DNA of 14,413 nt from UBA1151 sp963579925 (GTDB lineage: Bacteria; Chloroflexota; Dehalococcoidia; Lucifugimonadales; Lucifugimonadaceae). The stretch spans positions 1 to 14,413 of the forward strand of contig CAUZJA010000051.1 in the NCBI GenBank assembly GCA_963579925.1. The letters are read 5' to 3'. Shown here one piece after another: positions 7,524-14,413 of this stretch (the first letter of the stretch is position 1; each line of letters begins with the position of its first letter). The position numbers and the translations under genes were made by a program. A model generated the notes under the pieces. It had not been told where the DNA came from. It saw only the letters and a program-made list of their open reading frames with translations, and ran no database searches.

Positions 7524-8070
7524 TCAGTCCGTAGTCACCATCATGGCGCTTGTAGACCACGTTCGCTTCGCCTGACTCCTTGTTGGTGAACATGTAGAAG
7601 CCGTGGCCCAGAAGATCCATCTGAGCGGCCGCTTCCTGCACGGTCAACCTGGTGACCTTGTGGCGCTTCTCTCGCACCAGCGCACCGTCTTCCAGAACTT
7701 CTGGCTCTGGATCTTCGACATCTGCAAGCTGAGCGATCACCTGCTCTTCCAGGTCGCTCAAACTGCCACCGCGGCGACCACGCTTCGTCTTGTAGCGCTT
7801 GATCTGGCGGTCCAGAACGTCCGTCACACGGTCAATCGCGGCGTGAATGGTCTCGCCTCTCTCCTCGCCTCTCAGTAGGGTGCCTTTGAGGTCAGCGGTT
7901 ATCTCTGCAATAAATCTCTCATCCGGGCGACGAGTGTCCTCGTGTCTTACAACCAGCCTCGCAGGCACGGAAAACCGTAATCGCCGATCCAATCTAGCCA
8001 GTCGCTTGCGTGCGTACACGTCAACGCTGTCCGTCATGTCAAATCCTCTGGCGGTTATGGTCAGTTCCAT
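7507..8070 (-). CDS. hpf: Ribosome hibernation promoting factor, long form
   Basis: This 187-residue protein has the two domains of long HPF. The N-terminal S30AE/RaiA domain (about 1-97) starts MELTITARGFDMTDSV and has the family's beta-alpha pattern, with DRQIKRYKTK at its end. It binds the small-subunit decoding centre in idle ribosomes. After an acidic linker (about 105-130) comes the C-terminal dimerisation domain (about 133-187). It is recognised by RLTVQEAAAQMDLLGHGFYMFTNKESGEANVVYKRHDGDYGLI in conserved order, and pairs two 70S ribosomes into inactive 100S particles in starvation or stationary phase. Length and both domains are complete. GGGAAG lies 7 nt before the ATG at 8070. The gene converges on the giant membrane protein gene and overlaps its 3' end by 17 bp. 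It diverges from comF. Confidence 0.96.
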   Translation of the reverse strand: MELTITARGFDMTDSVDVYARKRLARLDRRLRFSVPARLVVRHEDTRRPDERFIAEITADLKGTLLRGEERGETIHAAIDRVTDVLDRQIKRYKTKRGRRGGSLSDLEEQVIAQLADVEDPEPEVLEDGALVREKRHKVTRLTVQEAAAQMDLLGHGFYMFTNKESGEANVVYKRHDGDYGLIIPEE

Positions 8071-8130
8071 GCGGTTTCTTCCCGGCGTCTCGCTGTTTTG
8101 GCGAAGTTAAAAATTGTCAACAACCATCAC

Positions 8131-8159
8131 TTGCCGCTGCACTAACTCAATACTACGAT
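8131..8159 (+). promoter_or_regulatory. Candidate promoter for the comF/HAD pair
   Basis: TTGCCG (8131-8136) and TACGAT (8154-8159) are separated by exactly 17 nt, each matching 4 of 6 consensus bases. Transcription would begin near 8166, giving a leader of about 33 nt to the GTG at 8199. This supports that start over any in-frame codon farther upstream. Sequence-only prediction. Confidence 0.4.
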
Positions 8160-8198
8160 GCCCGGACCAATTTCTGGACTAGATCACTTGAGAATATC

Positions 8199-8894
8199 GT
8201 GAATATTTCGGTAGCACCCGCGGTCGAGCTTGCGCTTGACCTTCTGTTCCCTGCTCACTGTGTGCATTGCGGTGCCAACGGCGAGTTGCTCTGTGAACTT
8301 TGCGTTCTCAGTCTCACGCCTTATCCAGACGCCTCCTGCTCGAAGTGTGGAGAGCTAACGCACGGCCCGGATCTATGCGACCGGTGTGCTGCTGATCCTC
8401 CAGCCATCACTCGTATGAGCGTTGGGTATCTCTTCGATGATATTGCGCGTGATGCGATACATGCCCTGAAGTATGACGACATCCGGGCGATTGCCCCACT
8501 GCTCGGAACGCTACTCAGCGAATACTTGATAGGCCTGCGAAGAACTCCAGACGTAATCATCCCGGTGCCTCTGCATTCGGGTCGTGCACGAGAGCGTGGG
8601 TTCAATCAGGCGGAGGCGCTGTCGACCAGGGTGGGCGAGTTGCTCAGTGTGCCAGTCAATACCGACATCCTCAGACGCACGATAAATATCCCACATCAAG
8701 CTGGTCTCAGACGCGAGAGTAGAGAACGAAACATCGTGGACGCATTCGAAGCACGCAAGCTTCCTGACGGGATGCACATCATGCTTATCGACGACGTTAC
8801 AACCACCGGCAGCACTCTCGAAGAGTGCGCACGAACGCTCAAAGCCGCAGGTGCGGCGCGTGTGGATGCTGCTGTGTTCGCGAAGGAGGCGTAG
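8199..8894 (+). CDS. comF: ComF family phosphoribosyltransferase-like protein
   Basis: This 231-residue protein has the ComF layout. An N-terminal zinc-binding part carries four paired cysteines: C21/C24, C32/C35, C47/C50 and C60/C63. A type I phosphoribosyltransferase fold follows, with the PRPP-binding loop IMLIDDVTTTGSTLEECA near 194-211. Also typical are ALKYDD (85-90), VIIPVPLHSGRARERGFNQAE and the SRERNIVDAF segment. In naturally competent bacteria ComF acts with the DNA-uptake machinery. No other competence genes are visible here, so the role in this organism is unproven. The GTG at 8199 gives the usual family length (LALDLLFPAHCVHCG near the N-terminus). The frame stays open upstream to 8010, but that part overlaps hpf and looks non-coding. 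The ribosome site is weak (GAGAA). The stop overlaps the HAD start by one base. Confidence 0.92.
   Translation: MNISVAPAVELALDLLFPAHCVHCGANGELLCELCVLSLTPYPDASCSKCGELTHGPDLCDRCAADPPAITRMSVGYLFDDIARDAIHALKYDDIRAIAPLLGTLLSEYLIGLRRTPDVIIPVPLHSGRARERGFNQAEALSTRVGELLSVPVNTDILRRTINIPHQAGLRRESRERNIVDAFEARKLPDGMHIMLIDDVTTTGSTLEECARTLKAAGAARVDAAVFAKEA
8883..8889 (+). promoter_or_regulatory. Full-strength Shine-Dalgarno of the HAD gene
   Basis: AAGGAGG lies inside the end of comF, 4 nt before the GTG at 8894. It fixes that GTG as the start, though the frame is open upstream. It also points to translational coupling with comF. Confidence 0.75.
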
Positions 8895-9619
8895 TGAGTC
8901 CTGGGCGCTACAAAGCAATTCTGTTCGATCTCTACGGCACGCTGGCAGGCTTTGATCCGCCGCGTGAGCAGATTCAGATAACCGCGGGCCGGTTGCATGG
9001 CCTCGAACTGGATCCGAAGGGAATCCTTGACGGGTACGGCGAAGCAGATGACTTCATGGCCGCTCAGAATGCTGTCGCCCCAATGCGCAAAATGAATGTT
9101 GAAGAGCTTGCGGAGTTCTTTGCCGGGTATGAGCAGATCATCCTGCGTCACGGTGGGCATGAGGTTGAACTTGAGACGGCTGGTGAGGTCTGGGCGACTG
9201 TTCGGAAGCAGGAGTACGGGCTAACGCCGTTTGCTGAGACTATCCCGGTGTTGAGCCGATTGCGAGAGGCGGGCCGCACCGTGGGCGTGGTCTCGAATAT
9301 GTCTGACACAGGCGACAAAATAGCCGCTCAGGTTGGCCTGACCGATCACGTGGACTTCCTGATTACGTCGCGAGACGCAGGCGCGAACAAACCCCATCCG
9401 CCGATATTTCTTCAGTCGTTGGAACGAGCCGGTTGTAACGCTGATGAAGCAATTCTTGTTGGGGATTCGATCGACTCAGATATCGAAGGCGCATTCGCCG
9501 TTGGAATCAAGCCAATACTGATTGACAGGGATCGCCGATACGGGAGCTACAAGACGCACCAGCGCATCACATCGCTGGATGAGTTGGAAGCGGTGATCGA
9601 AGGTCTGGAGAGTAGCTAA
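8894..9619 (+). CDS. HAD-superfamily hydrolase with DxYGT motif
   Basis: This 241-residue protein has all four HAD motifs. Motif I is FDLYGTL (11-17) with nucleophile D12. Motif II is VVSNMSD (132-138). The motif III lysine is K166 in AGANKPHPP. Motif IV is VGDSIDSDIEGA (189-200). A helical cap is inserted at about 20-110. The second Asp of the phosphatase DxD signature is Tyr14, the form found in L-2-haloacid dehalogenases and in many uncharacterised HAD subfamily IA members. The enzyme could therefore be a dehalogenase-type hydrolase or a phosphatase of unknown substrate. GTG at 8894 overlaps the comF stop as TAGTG and follows a full AAGGAGG. Longer readings start inside comF and add cysteine-rich out-of-frame sequence, so they were rejected. 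The last 4 bp overlap the convergent mfd gene. Confidence 0.92.
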   Translation: MSPGRYKAILFDLYGTLAGFDPPREQIQITAGRLHGLELDPKGILDGYGEADDFMAAQNAVAPMRKMNVEELAEFFAGYEQIILRHGGHEVELETAGEVWATVRKQEYGLTPFAETIPVLSRLREAGRTVGVVSNMSDTGDKIAAQVGLTDHVDFLITSRDAGANKPHPPIFLQSLERAGCNADEAILVGDSIDSDIEGAFAVGIKPILIDRDRRYGSYKTHQRITSLDELEAVIEGLESS

Positions 9620-12600
9620 TCGGCTGGAGCCAGTACGCCGGCCGCCTGGAACAGTTTCAACGCCTCTTCTCTGAACTCAACGATCTTCTCAAGCGTCCAG
9701 AAAAGCTCTTCCAGCCAATCTTCATCGTCGCGGTCTATTGTGATGCGTATCTGCATGTGACCGACATCTACGCCACGCCCCAGCGTCTTTCTGAGCGCTT
9801 CTCTGGCACCGCCCGTTGGATCAGCAAGGTTCAGCGTGAGTCTGGTTGGGCCGCTGGTGATGCTGACAACATTCGCCGCCTCGCACAGCACACGTGCACG
9901 CACCGTGGCCAGGAGCCACTCTGCCGGAACGGGCAGGGGGCCAAACCGGTCCTTTAACTCGTTCTCCATCTCATCGATCGTTTTCTCATTCTTGATCACC
10001 GCGATGCGCTGATACACGGTGAGGCGTTCGGTGAGGTCCTCTACGTAGCTGTCGGGCAGTTGCGCATCGACGCCCAGGTCGATGTTCACCATCGAGAACT
10101 CCGGCTGCTGAGATTCCTGCTCCTCGCCTGCCTCCCCGGCCTGCAGCGCAGCTACAGCCTGGGCCAGAAGCTTGGTGTAAAGATCAAAACCGATTGCTGC
10201 GATCTGACCACTCTGTTCCGCTCCCAAAATGTTGCCTGCACCACGGATCTCCAGGTCACGCATGGCGATCTGATATCCGGCGCCGAGTTCTGTGGCCATA
10301 GCGATAGTTTCGAGGCGTTGTTCGGCTGCTTCCGTTAAAGTGCGGCCCTTGTCGATCAAGAAGTAGGAGTATGCCCTGCGAGCGCCACGTCCAATTCGCC
10401 CCCTGAGCTGATAAAGCTGCGATAGTCCGAAGCGATCTGCTCGGTCGATAATCAGAGTGTTCGCATTGGGCAAATCAAGACCAGACTCGATGATAGTAGT
10501 ACAAATCAGAACGTCAAATTGATGGCCTGAGAACTCGTTCATCACGGTCTCAAGTTCTCGCTCGTCCATCTGGCCATGGCCGATCCCAATGCGGGCCTCA
10601 GGAACGAGCTTCATGAGCTTTGCCGCAAAGTATTCGATGGTCTTCACCCGGTTGTGAACATAGAAAATTTGACCACCGCGATCCAACTCACGGAGGATCG
10701 CCTCGCGAACCAGCTCAGGGCTCTCTTCGGTGACGAACGTCTTGATTGGCAGGCGGTCTTCCGGGGGCGTCTCAATGGTGCTCATGTCACGCACGCCAGA
10801 TAGCGATAGATAGAGCGTACGAGGGATCGGTGTGGCGCTCATGGCGATCACATCAACTTCATGTCGCATCCGCTTCATGCGCTCTTTATGCGAGACGCCA
10901 AAGCGATGCTCCTCGTCAATGATCACTAGGCCAAGCTCTTTGAACTGAACATCTCGCTGAAGCAGGCGATGCGTTCCAATGACGATATCGACGTCGCCCG
11001 ATGCCAGCCCCCTCAGCGTCTTCTTCTGCTCCTCATCGGTCACCAGCCGGCTCAATGACGCCACGTTGACGGGGAATCCGCTCAGTCTCTCCTTGAACGT
11101 CAGGGTGTGTTGTTGGGCCAGTATCGTGGTGGGTACAAGAATGGCAACCTGCCTTCCGGCCTGGACCGTTTTGAAGGCAGCTCTCATTGCCACTTCAGTC
11201 TTTCCGTAACCCACATCTCCGCTCACCAGCCTGTCCATCGGCTTGCGAGACTCCATATCAGCCTTCACTTCGGCCAGCGCTCGAAGCTGGTCCGGAGTTT
11301 CCTCAAACTCGAATGAGGCCTCCATCTGATCTTGCCACGGCGTGTCATCACCGGTTGCGAACCCGCTGGAGACTTCTCGGGCAGCATAAAGTGCGATCAA
11401 CTCGCCAGCCATCTGCTCTGTGAGCTTCTTCGCCCTAGCTTTGGCGCGCGTCCACTCCTGGGTACCCAGCCGAGTGAGGCGTGGCGGCGAATCACCGGAG
11501 CCGTGGTACGGCGAAAGTCGGTCAAGGTGCTCCATTGGCACGAAGAGCTTGTCACCCTCTGCGTACTCCAGAACCATGTACTCGCGCTTCGTTTCGCCTT
11601 CGATTTCTGTGGTGCCGGTGAAGCGGCCAATTCCATGCTCGATGTGAACCAGGAACACGCCCTCTTTTAAGTCTTGTAGTCGGGCAGCGCGACGAGCGCG
11701 GCGTTTGCGCACCGGCCGCTGCTCTCGGGTTACCCCGAATACTTCGGAGTCGGTCAAAATCATCAAACTTTCGTGGCCGCCGGGTTCGAAGATAAAACCG
11801 GTGCGCAGGTAGCCGGGAACTACAGTCACGCTGTCGTCTGCGGGTGTGGTGGACAGTCCATCAAAAGCCTTCGCCTCAATGCCACGATCTTCGGCAAGTT
11901 CTACTAGCCGCCCACCGTGGCGAGACAGGATGACGGTCGGAGTCTTTGTCCTCACCCGCTCACCAATCGCACCCCAGAGCAGATCTGGGGTAGCGCCGGT
12001 CGCCGGCGCCTGTTTGAACGGAAGCCGGGGAACGCCGCCTGGCATTTCTTCCGTTAGGCCCCACAGCGAGACCTTCAAGAGGCGCTTAGAGTCGTTGATC
12101 GCATCTGCTATCAGGCCCCAGTCGGTGTGAGCGTTGGGGAATGAGCGTGGGATTTCGCCCCGTTTCTCTTTCACTTCGCGCTGGCGTTCCAACCTGCCGT
12201 CAGAGGTCTTGGCGTTCTCTTCGCACTCAGACGGGCGCACAACGATCACCAGAGCGGACTCCGGAATATAGTCAAAAAACGATCCCGAGTTCACAAACCC
12301 TGAGTAGAGCTCGATGCCATCAATTCGGTCGTTCTCTTTTATCCTGCCCAGTTCTTCTACGATTCGGTCGCTAATCTCCGGTTCGACGCGACCAAAGTCG
12401 AGCGCCGAGATGAAGTCGTCAATCTCATCATCTGATGTGAGCGAAGGAAGGGTGTCGCGCGCTGGAATGATCTCAACGTTCTTCAGAATCTGCGTGGAAC
12501 GCTGCGACTCCGGGTCGAATTCCCGGATGCTGTCGATCTCGTCACCAAAGAACTCGATGCGCACCGGTGTATCGAGCGATGGCGGGTAAACATCCAGGAT

Positions 12601-13167
12601 TCCGCCTCTGCGGCTGGCTGAACCCGGTGCTTCCACGGCCGCCTTCATCTCGTATCCCATCGCGACCCAGCGGTCTACGAGAGCATCCATCGCAATTTCA
12701 TCGCCGATGCTGAGCAGGTGCGTAGCGTCGGCGAAAGCTGCTGCCGGGGTCACCATCTGTGATGCTGCTGCGATTGACGTGACGATTAGAGGCGATTCTC
12801 CGGGGCGTCTGTTGTGGAGCGCGTCCAGTGCACGAATCCGTGCGTTCACGGCCTGGCTATCGGGAGAGATACGTTCGTAGGGGAGGATCTCAAGCTCGGA
12901 GAACTGGTACACCTCTGCGTCATCACCGACCCACGTGTAGATCTGGTCAGTCAGGCGCCGAGCCGAATCAGCGGCTGGTGCAATCACCACGACAGGTAGA
13001 TCAATCGAACTCCACAGGCCCGCAATGGCGTAGGAAATCCCGGCTTCGATCGATGTGACTTCAACCGCGCCTTTTTTGGCGTTCATTGCGTTTCCGGCAA
13101 CAACCTTGCCGCGCAACTCCGTAAATTCGGGTGATGATTCAAGGAGCGTTAGGAGTGGATTCAGCAA
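9616..13167 (-). CDS. mfd: Transcription-repair coupling factor Mfd
   Basis: This full-length 1183-residue Mfd is an ATP-driven DNA translocase that pushes stalled RNA polymerase off lesions and recruits UvrA. The UvrB-like region (about 1-350) has SRRGGILDVYPPSLDTPVRI (185-204) and FFGDEIDSIREFD. The CarD-like RNA polymerase-interacting domain is about 498-560 (GVFLVHIEHGIGRF, then LEYAEGDKLFVPMEHLDRL). The RecG-like motor has Walker A GDVGYGKT (650-657), DEEH box (751-754), SATPIPRT (777-784) and motif VI QLRGRIGRG (920-928). The relay region includes RGAGNILGAEQSG (975-987), and the C-terminal TRCF domain is about 1030-1130. The chosen start is the TTG at 13167: the NPLLTLLESSPEFTEL that follows matches the family's N-terminus, and no ATG or GTG lies upstream in the open frame. 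It diverges from proB and converges on the HAD gene. Confidence 0.97.
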   Translation of the reverse strand: MLNPLLTLLESSPEFTELRGKVVAGNAMNAKKGAVEVTSIEAGISYAIAGLWSSIDLPVVVIAPAADSARRLTDQIYTWVGDDAEVYQFSELEILPYERISPDSQAVNARIRALDALHNRRPGESPLIVTSIAAASQMVTPAAAFADATHLLSIGDEIAMDALVDRWVAMGYEMKAAVEAPGSASRRGGILDVYPPSLDTPVRIEFFGDEIDSIREFDPESQRSTQILKNVEIIPARDTLPSLTSDDEIDDFISALDFGRVEPEISDRIVEELGRIKENDRIDGIELYSGFVNSGSFFDYIPESALVIVVRPSECEENAKTSDGRLERQREVKEKRGEIPRSFPNAHTDWGLIADAINDSKRLLKVSLWGLTEEMPGGVPRLPFKQAPATGATPDLLWGAIGERVRTKTPTVILSRHGGRLVELAEDRGIEAKAFDGLSTTPADDSVTVVPGYLRTGFIFEPGGHESLMILTDSEVFGVTREQRPVRKRRARRAARLQDLKEGVFLVHIEHGIGRFTGTTEIEGETKREYMVLEYAEGDKLFVPMEHLDRLSPYHGSGDSPPRLTRLGTQEWTRAKARAKKLTEQMAGELIALYAAREVSSGFATGDDTPWQDQMEASFEFEETPDQLRALAEVKADMESRKPMDRLVSGDVGYGKTEVAMRAAFKTVQAGRQVAILVPTTILAQQHTLTFKERLSGFPVNVASLSRLVTDEEQKKTLRGLASGDVDIVIGTHRLLQRDVQFKELGLVIIDEEHRFGVSHKERMKRMRHEVDVIAMSATPIPRTLYLSLSGVRDMSTIETPPEDRLPIKTFVTEESPELVREAILRELDRGGQIFYVHNRVKTIEYFAAKLMKLVPEARIGIGHGQMDERELETVMNEFSGHQFDVLICTTIIESGLDLPNANTLIIDRADRFGLSQLYQLRGRIGRGARRAYSYFLIDKGRTLTEAAEQRLETIAMATELGAGYQIAMRDLEIRGAGNILGAEQSGQIAAIGFDLYTKLLAQAVAALQAGEAGEEQESQQPEFSMVNIDLGVDAQLPDSYVEDLTERLTVYQRIAVIKNEKTIDEMENELKDRFGPLPVPAEWLLATVRARVLCEAANVVSITSGPTRLTLNLADPTGGAREALRKTLGRGVDVGHMQIRITIDRDDEDWLEELFWTLEKIVEFREEALKLFQAAGVLAPAD

Positions 13168-13221
13168 TAAATCAGTACCTGCAAAAGTGCCCTGTAGAAA
13201 CCGTAAGACGCGCGAAAGGGC

Positions 13222-13238
13222 CAGCGATTAGTTCGCTG
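13222..13238. repeat. Small inverted repeat in the mfd-proB gap
   Basis: CAGCGA (13222-13227) and TCGCTG (13233-13238) form a 6-bp palindrome with a 5-base spacer in the 213-bp divergent gap. No T-tract follows on either strand. It may be a regulator site in the leader of mfd or chance. Confidence 0.3.
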
Positions 13239-13304
13239 CCCCGATATGTACGTCCAAAATCTTAGCATCATGAGCGCAGTTCAAAACCGGATCTGCACTA
13301 CTAA

Positions 13305-13331
13305 TTGGCCCCGGTCCATCGCCGATATAAT
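13305..13331 (+). promoter_or_regulatory. Candidate promoter for proB
   Basis: A perfect TATAAT lies at 13326-13331. The best -35 match is TTGGCC at 13305-13310, with a short 15-nt spacer. Transcription would begin near 13338, about 43 nt before the ATG. The -10 box is strong and the -35 poor. Confidence 0.5.
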
Positions 13332-13380
13332 CAATTAGCGACATCCCACCCCTAATCCGACGATTCCGTATCACCAAAAT

Positions 13381-14413
13381 ATGAGCAGCAGCACTTCGAG
13401 TTCAAATACCGCCGCTTCAGGTGCTTCTGGCCGCGCATGGCGCAGGGTGGTGGTTAAGGTCGGAACAAACCTGCTCACAGACGGCACGGAGCATCTGTCT
13501 ACCCGATTTATCAGCGAGATCGTCCGGCAGGTCGCAGAGCTTCGGCAGCGCGGCGTTGAAGTAGTGATCGCTACCTCTGGCGCAGTTGCCGCTGGCAGAG
13601 AGCTTCTGAACGGGCAAGGGACTACTTTGCCAAAACGAGGAGTCGCAAATCGGCAGGTTCTCGCTGCACTGGGGCAGGCGTCTCTGATGAACCACTACGC
13701 CAATAGCTTTAGCGAAGCCGGAATTCTGGCAGGGCAGGCGTTAGTATCTCGCGTTGACCTCGAGAGCAGCCACGGCTACCTGAACGCCCGTAACGCGCTT
13801 CTAGGCCTCATCAACAGCAATGCCGTTCCGATAGTGAACGAGAACGATGTTGTTGCGGTGGAAGAGTTGGAAGGTGAGGTCTTTGGCGACAACGACAGAC
13901 TTTCCGCCCGTATTGCGGACGTGGTTGACGCCGATACGCTGATCATCCTCAGCGATGTGGCGGGACTTTTTGAGCAGGATCCCCGCTCCAACCCCGGCGC
14001 AAAGCTGGTGACTGAGGTTGATGGGATCACCGATGAGATCAAGGCGATGTCAGGAGTTGCGATTGCAGCGCGCAGTCGTGGCGGCATGGCGACAAAGATC
14101 GAAGCCGCCGATATCGCGAACAACATTGGCATTGGAGTCATCATTGCGTCCGGCAATGAAAGTGACGTACTGCTGCGGCTCCAGTCTGGCGAGAGCATCG
14201 GAACATATTTCAAGCCGCAGTCCACTCATATTGAAGGCCGCAAACGCAGAATGCTGGCAGCCATCGGTGGCTCAGGTGATCAGCTAGTAGTGAATGACGG
14301 AGCCACAACGGCGCTGGTCGACAAAGGCAGCAGCCTGCTCCCTCCCGGCATCGTGGATGTTCACGGGACTTTTGAGCGGGGCGCGTTTGTGGCGATTGCC
14401 GATGGCGAAGGAG
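13381..14413 (+). CDS. proB: Glutamate 5-kinase (runs off right edge)
   Basis: These are the first 344 residues of ProB, which phosphorylates glutamate to glutamyl 5-phosphate, the first and usually feedback-controlled step of proline synthesis. The amino acid kinase domain spans about 21-270. Its motifs are VVKVGTN (24-30), TSGAVAAGR (65-73), LNARNALLGL (134-143), VNENDVVAVEE (152-162), FGDNDRLSARIAD (168-180), SDVAGLFEQDPR (191-202) and RGGMATKIEAADIA (233-246). ESIGTYF (271-277) marks the kinase end. A PUA domain starts at about 286 and is cut by the edge. The family often has GTGGM where this protein has SRGGM. Residues 1-19 are a Ser/Ala-rich extension not normally present. The ATG at 13381 has no Shine-Dalgarno, and GTG codons at 13447 and 13450 are possible later starts. 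proA may follow beyond the window. Confidence 0.95.
   Translation, partial: MSSSTSSSNTAASGASGRAWRRVVVKVGTNLLTDGTEHLSTRFISEIVRQVAELRQRGVEVVIATSGAVAAGRELLNGQGTTLPKRGVANRQVLAALGQASLMNHYANSFSEAGILAGQALVSRVDLESSHGYLNARNALLGLINSNAVPIVNENDVVAVEELEGEVFGDNDRLSARIADVVDADTLIILSDVAGLFEQDPRSNPGAKLVTEVDGITDEIKAMSGVAIAARSRGGMATKIEAADIANNIGIGVIIASGNESDVLLRLQSGESIGTYFKPQSTHIEGRKRRMLAAIGGSGDQLVVNDGATTALVDKGSSLLPPGIVDVHGTFERGAFVAIADGEG

Noticed and set aside
8092..8120. hpf promoter with a perfect TTGACA at 8115-8120 on the minus strand
   Set aside because: No acceptable -10 box occurs at 16-18 nt (AACAGC or AAACAG), so the -35 match alone is not convincing.
8010..8198. Upstream extension of the ComF reading frame from an ATG at 8010
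   Set aside because: It overlaps the hpf coding region antisense, has no family resemblance, and lies mostly upstream of the candidate promoter at 8131-8159. The GTG at 8199 gives the normal ComF length.
8825..8893. Upstream extension of the HAD reading frame
   Set aside because: It lies inside comF in another frame and encodes a cysteine-rich stretch unlike HAD proteins. A full AAGGAGG points to the GTG at 8894.
11397..11670. Several open frames opposite mfd around the RNA polymerase-interacting domain
   Set aside because: They are shadows of the conserved Mfd frame, with no recognisable domain or ribosome site.
13776..14225. 149-codon minus-strand frame opposite proB
   Set aside because: It is Ser/Ala-rich antisense sequence over clearly conserved ProB kinase motifs.
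1..14413. CRISPR arrays, insertion sequences, integrases, tRNA or rRNA genes, toxin-antitoxin pairs
   Set aside because: Looked for on both strands. No repeated spacer-like units, transposase motifs or RNA-gene sequences were seen.

Overview
The window is a 14.4 kb piece of ordinary bacterial chromosome. It is almost fully coding, with GC near the middle to high 50s by eye. It most likely comes from a Chloroflexota bacterium, perhaps an environmental Dehalococcoidia or SAR202-type lineage. The main clue is the 4.4 kb membrane protein gene in the middle. Its C-terminal half is a DUF2298 (Chlor_Arch_YYY) domain, a family known mainly from Chloroflexota and archaea. The taxonomy is an inference from protein families, not from a database match.

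Layout. (a) 1-2903, all on the minus strand, read right to left. First comes a zinc M16 peptidase (HxxEH), then an XRE-type helix-turn-helix protein with a Pro/Ala-rich tail, then a clear hairpin-plus-T-tract terminator. A candidate promoter sits immediately after it. Last is a two-gene unit of a stand-alone Lrp/AsnC ligand-binding (RAM) domain protein and an acyl-CoA dehydrogenase cut by the window edge. (b) 3135-7523, plus strand: one very large multi-pass membrane protein that joins a GT-C/PMT-like glycosyltransferase half to a DUF2298 half. (c) 7507-8070, minus strand: long-form ribosome hibernation promoting factor, whose 3' end overlaps the giant gene by 17 bp. (d) 8199-9619, plus strand: a translationally coupled pair, a ComF-type phosphoribosyltransferase and a HAD hydrolase, joined by a TAGTG overlap with a full AAGGAGG in front. 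(e) 9616-13167, minus strand: Mfd transcription-repair coupling factor, convergent with the HAD gene and overlapping it by 4 bp. (f) 13381-14413, plus strand: glutamate 5-kinase ProB, cut by the right edge inside its PUA domain and divergent from mfd.

Functionally this is a mixture of housekeeping (DNA repair, ribosome hibernation, proline synthesis, acyl-CoA oxidation, proteolysis) and one envelope or glycan-related giant protein. I see no CRISPR array, insertion sequence, integrase, toxin-antitoxin pair, tRNA, rRNA or secondary-metabolite locus. The parts most worth a second look are the GT-C/DUF2298 fusion with a possibly leaderless start, the HTH protein with a disordered tail next to the M16 peptidase, and the RAM-only protein coupled to an acyl-CoA dehydrogenase. 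I did not find convincing evidence for a wholly new system.
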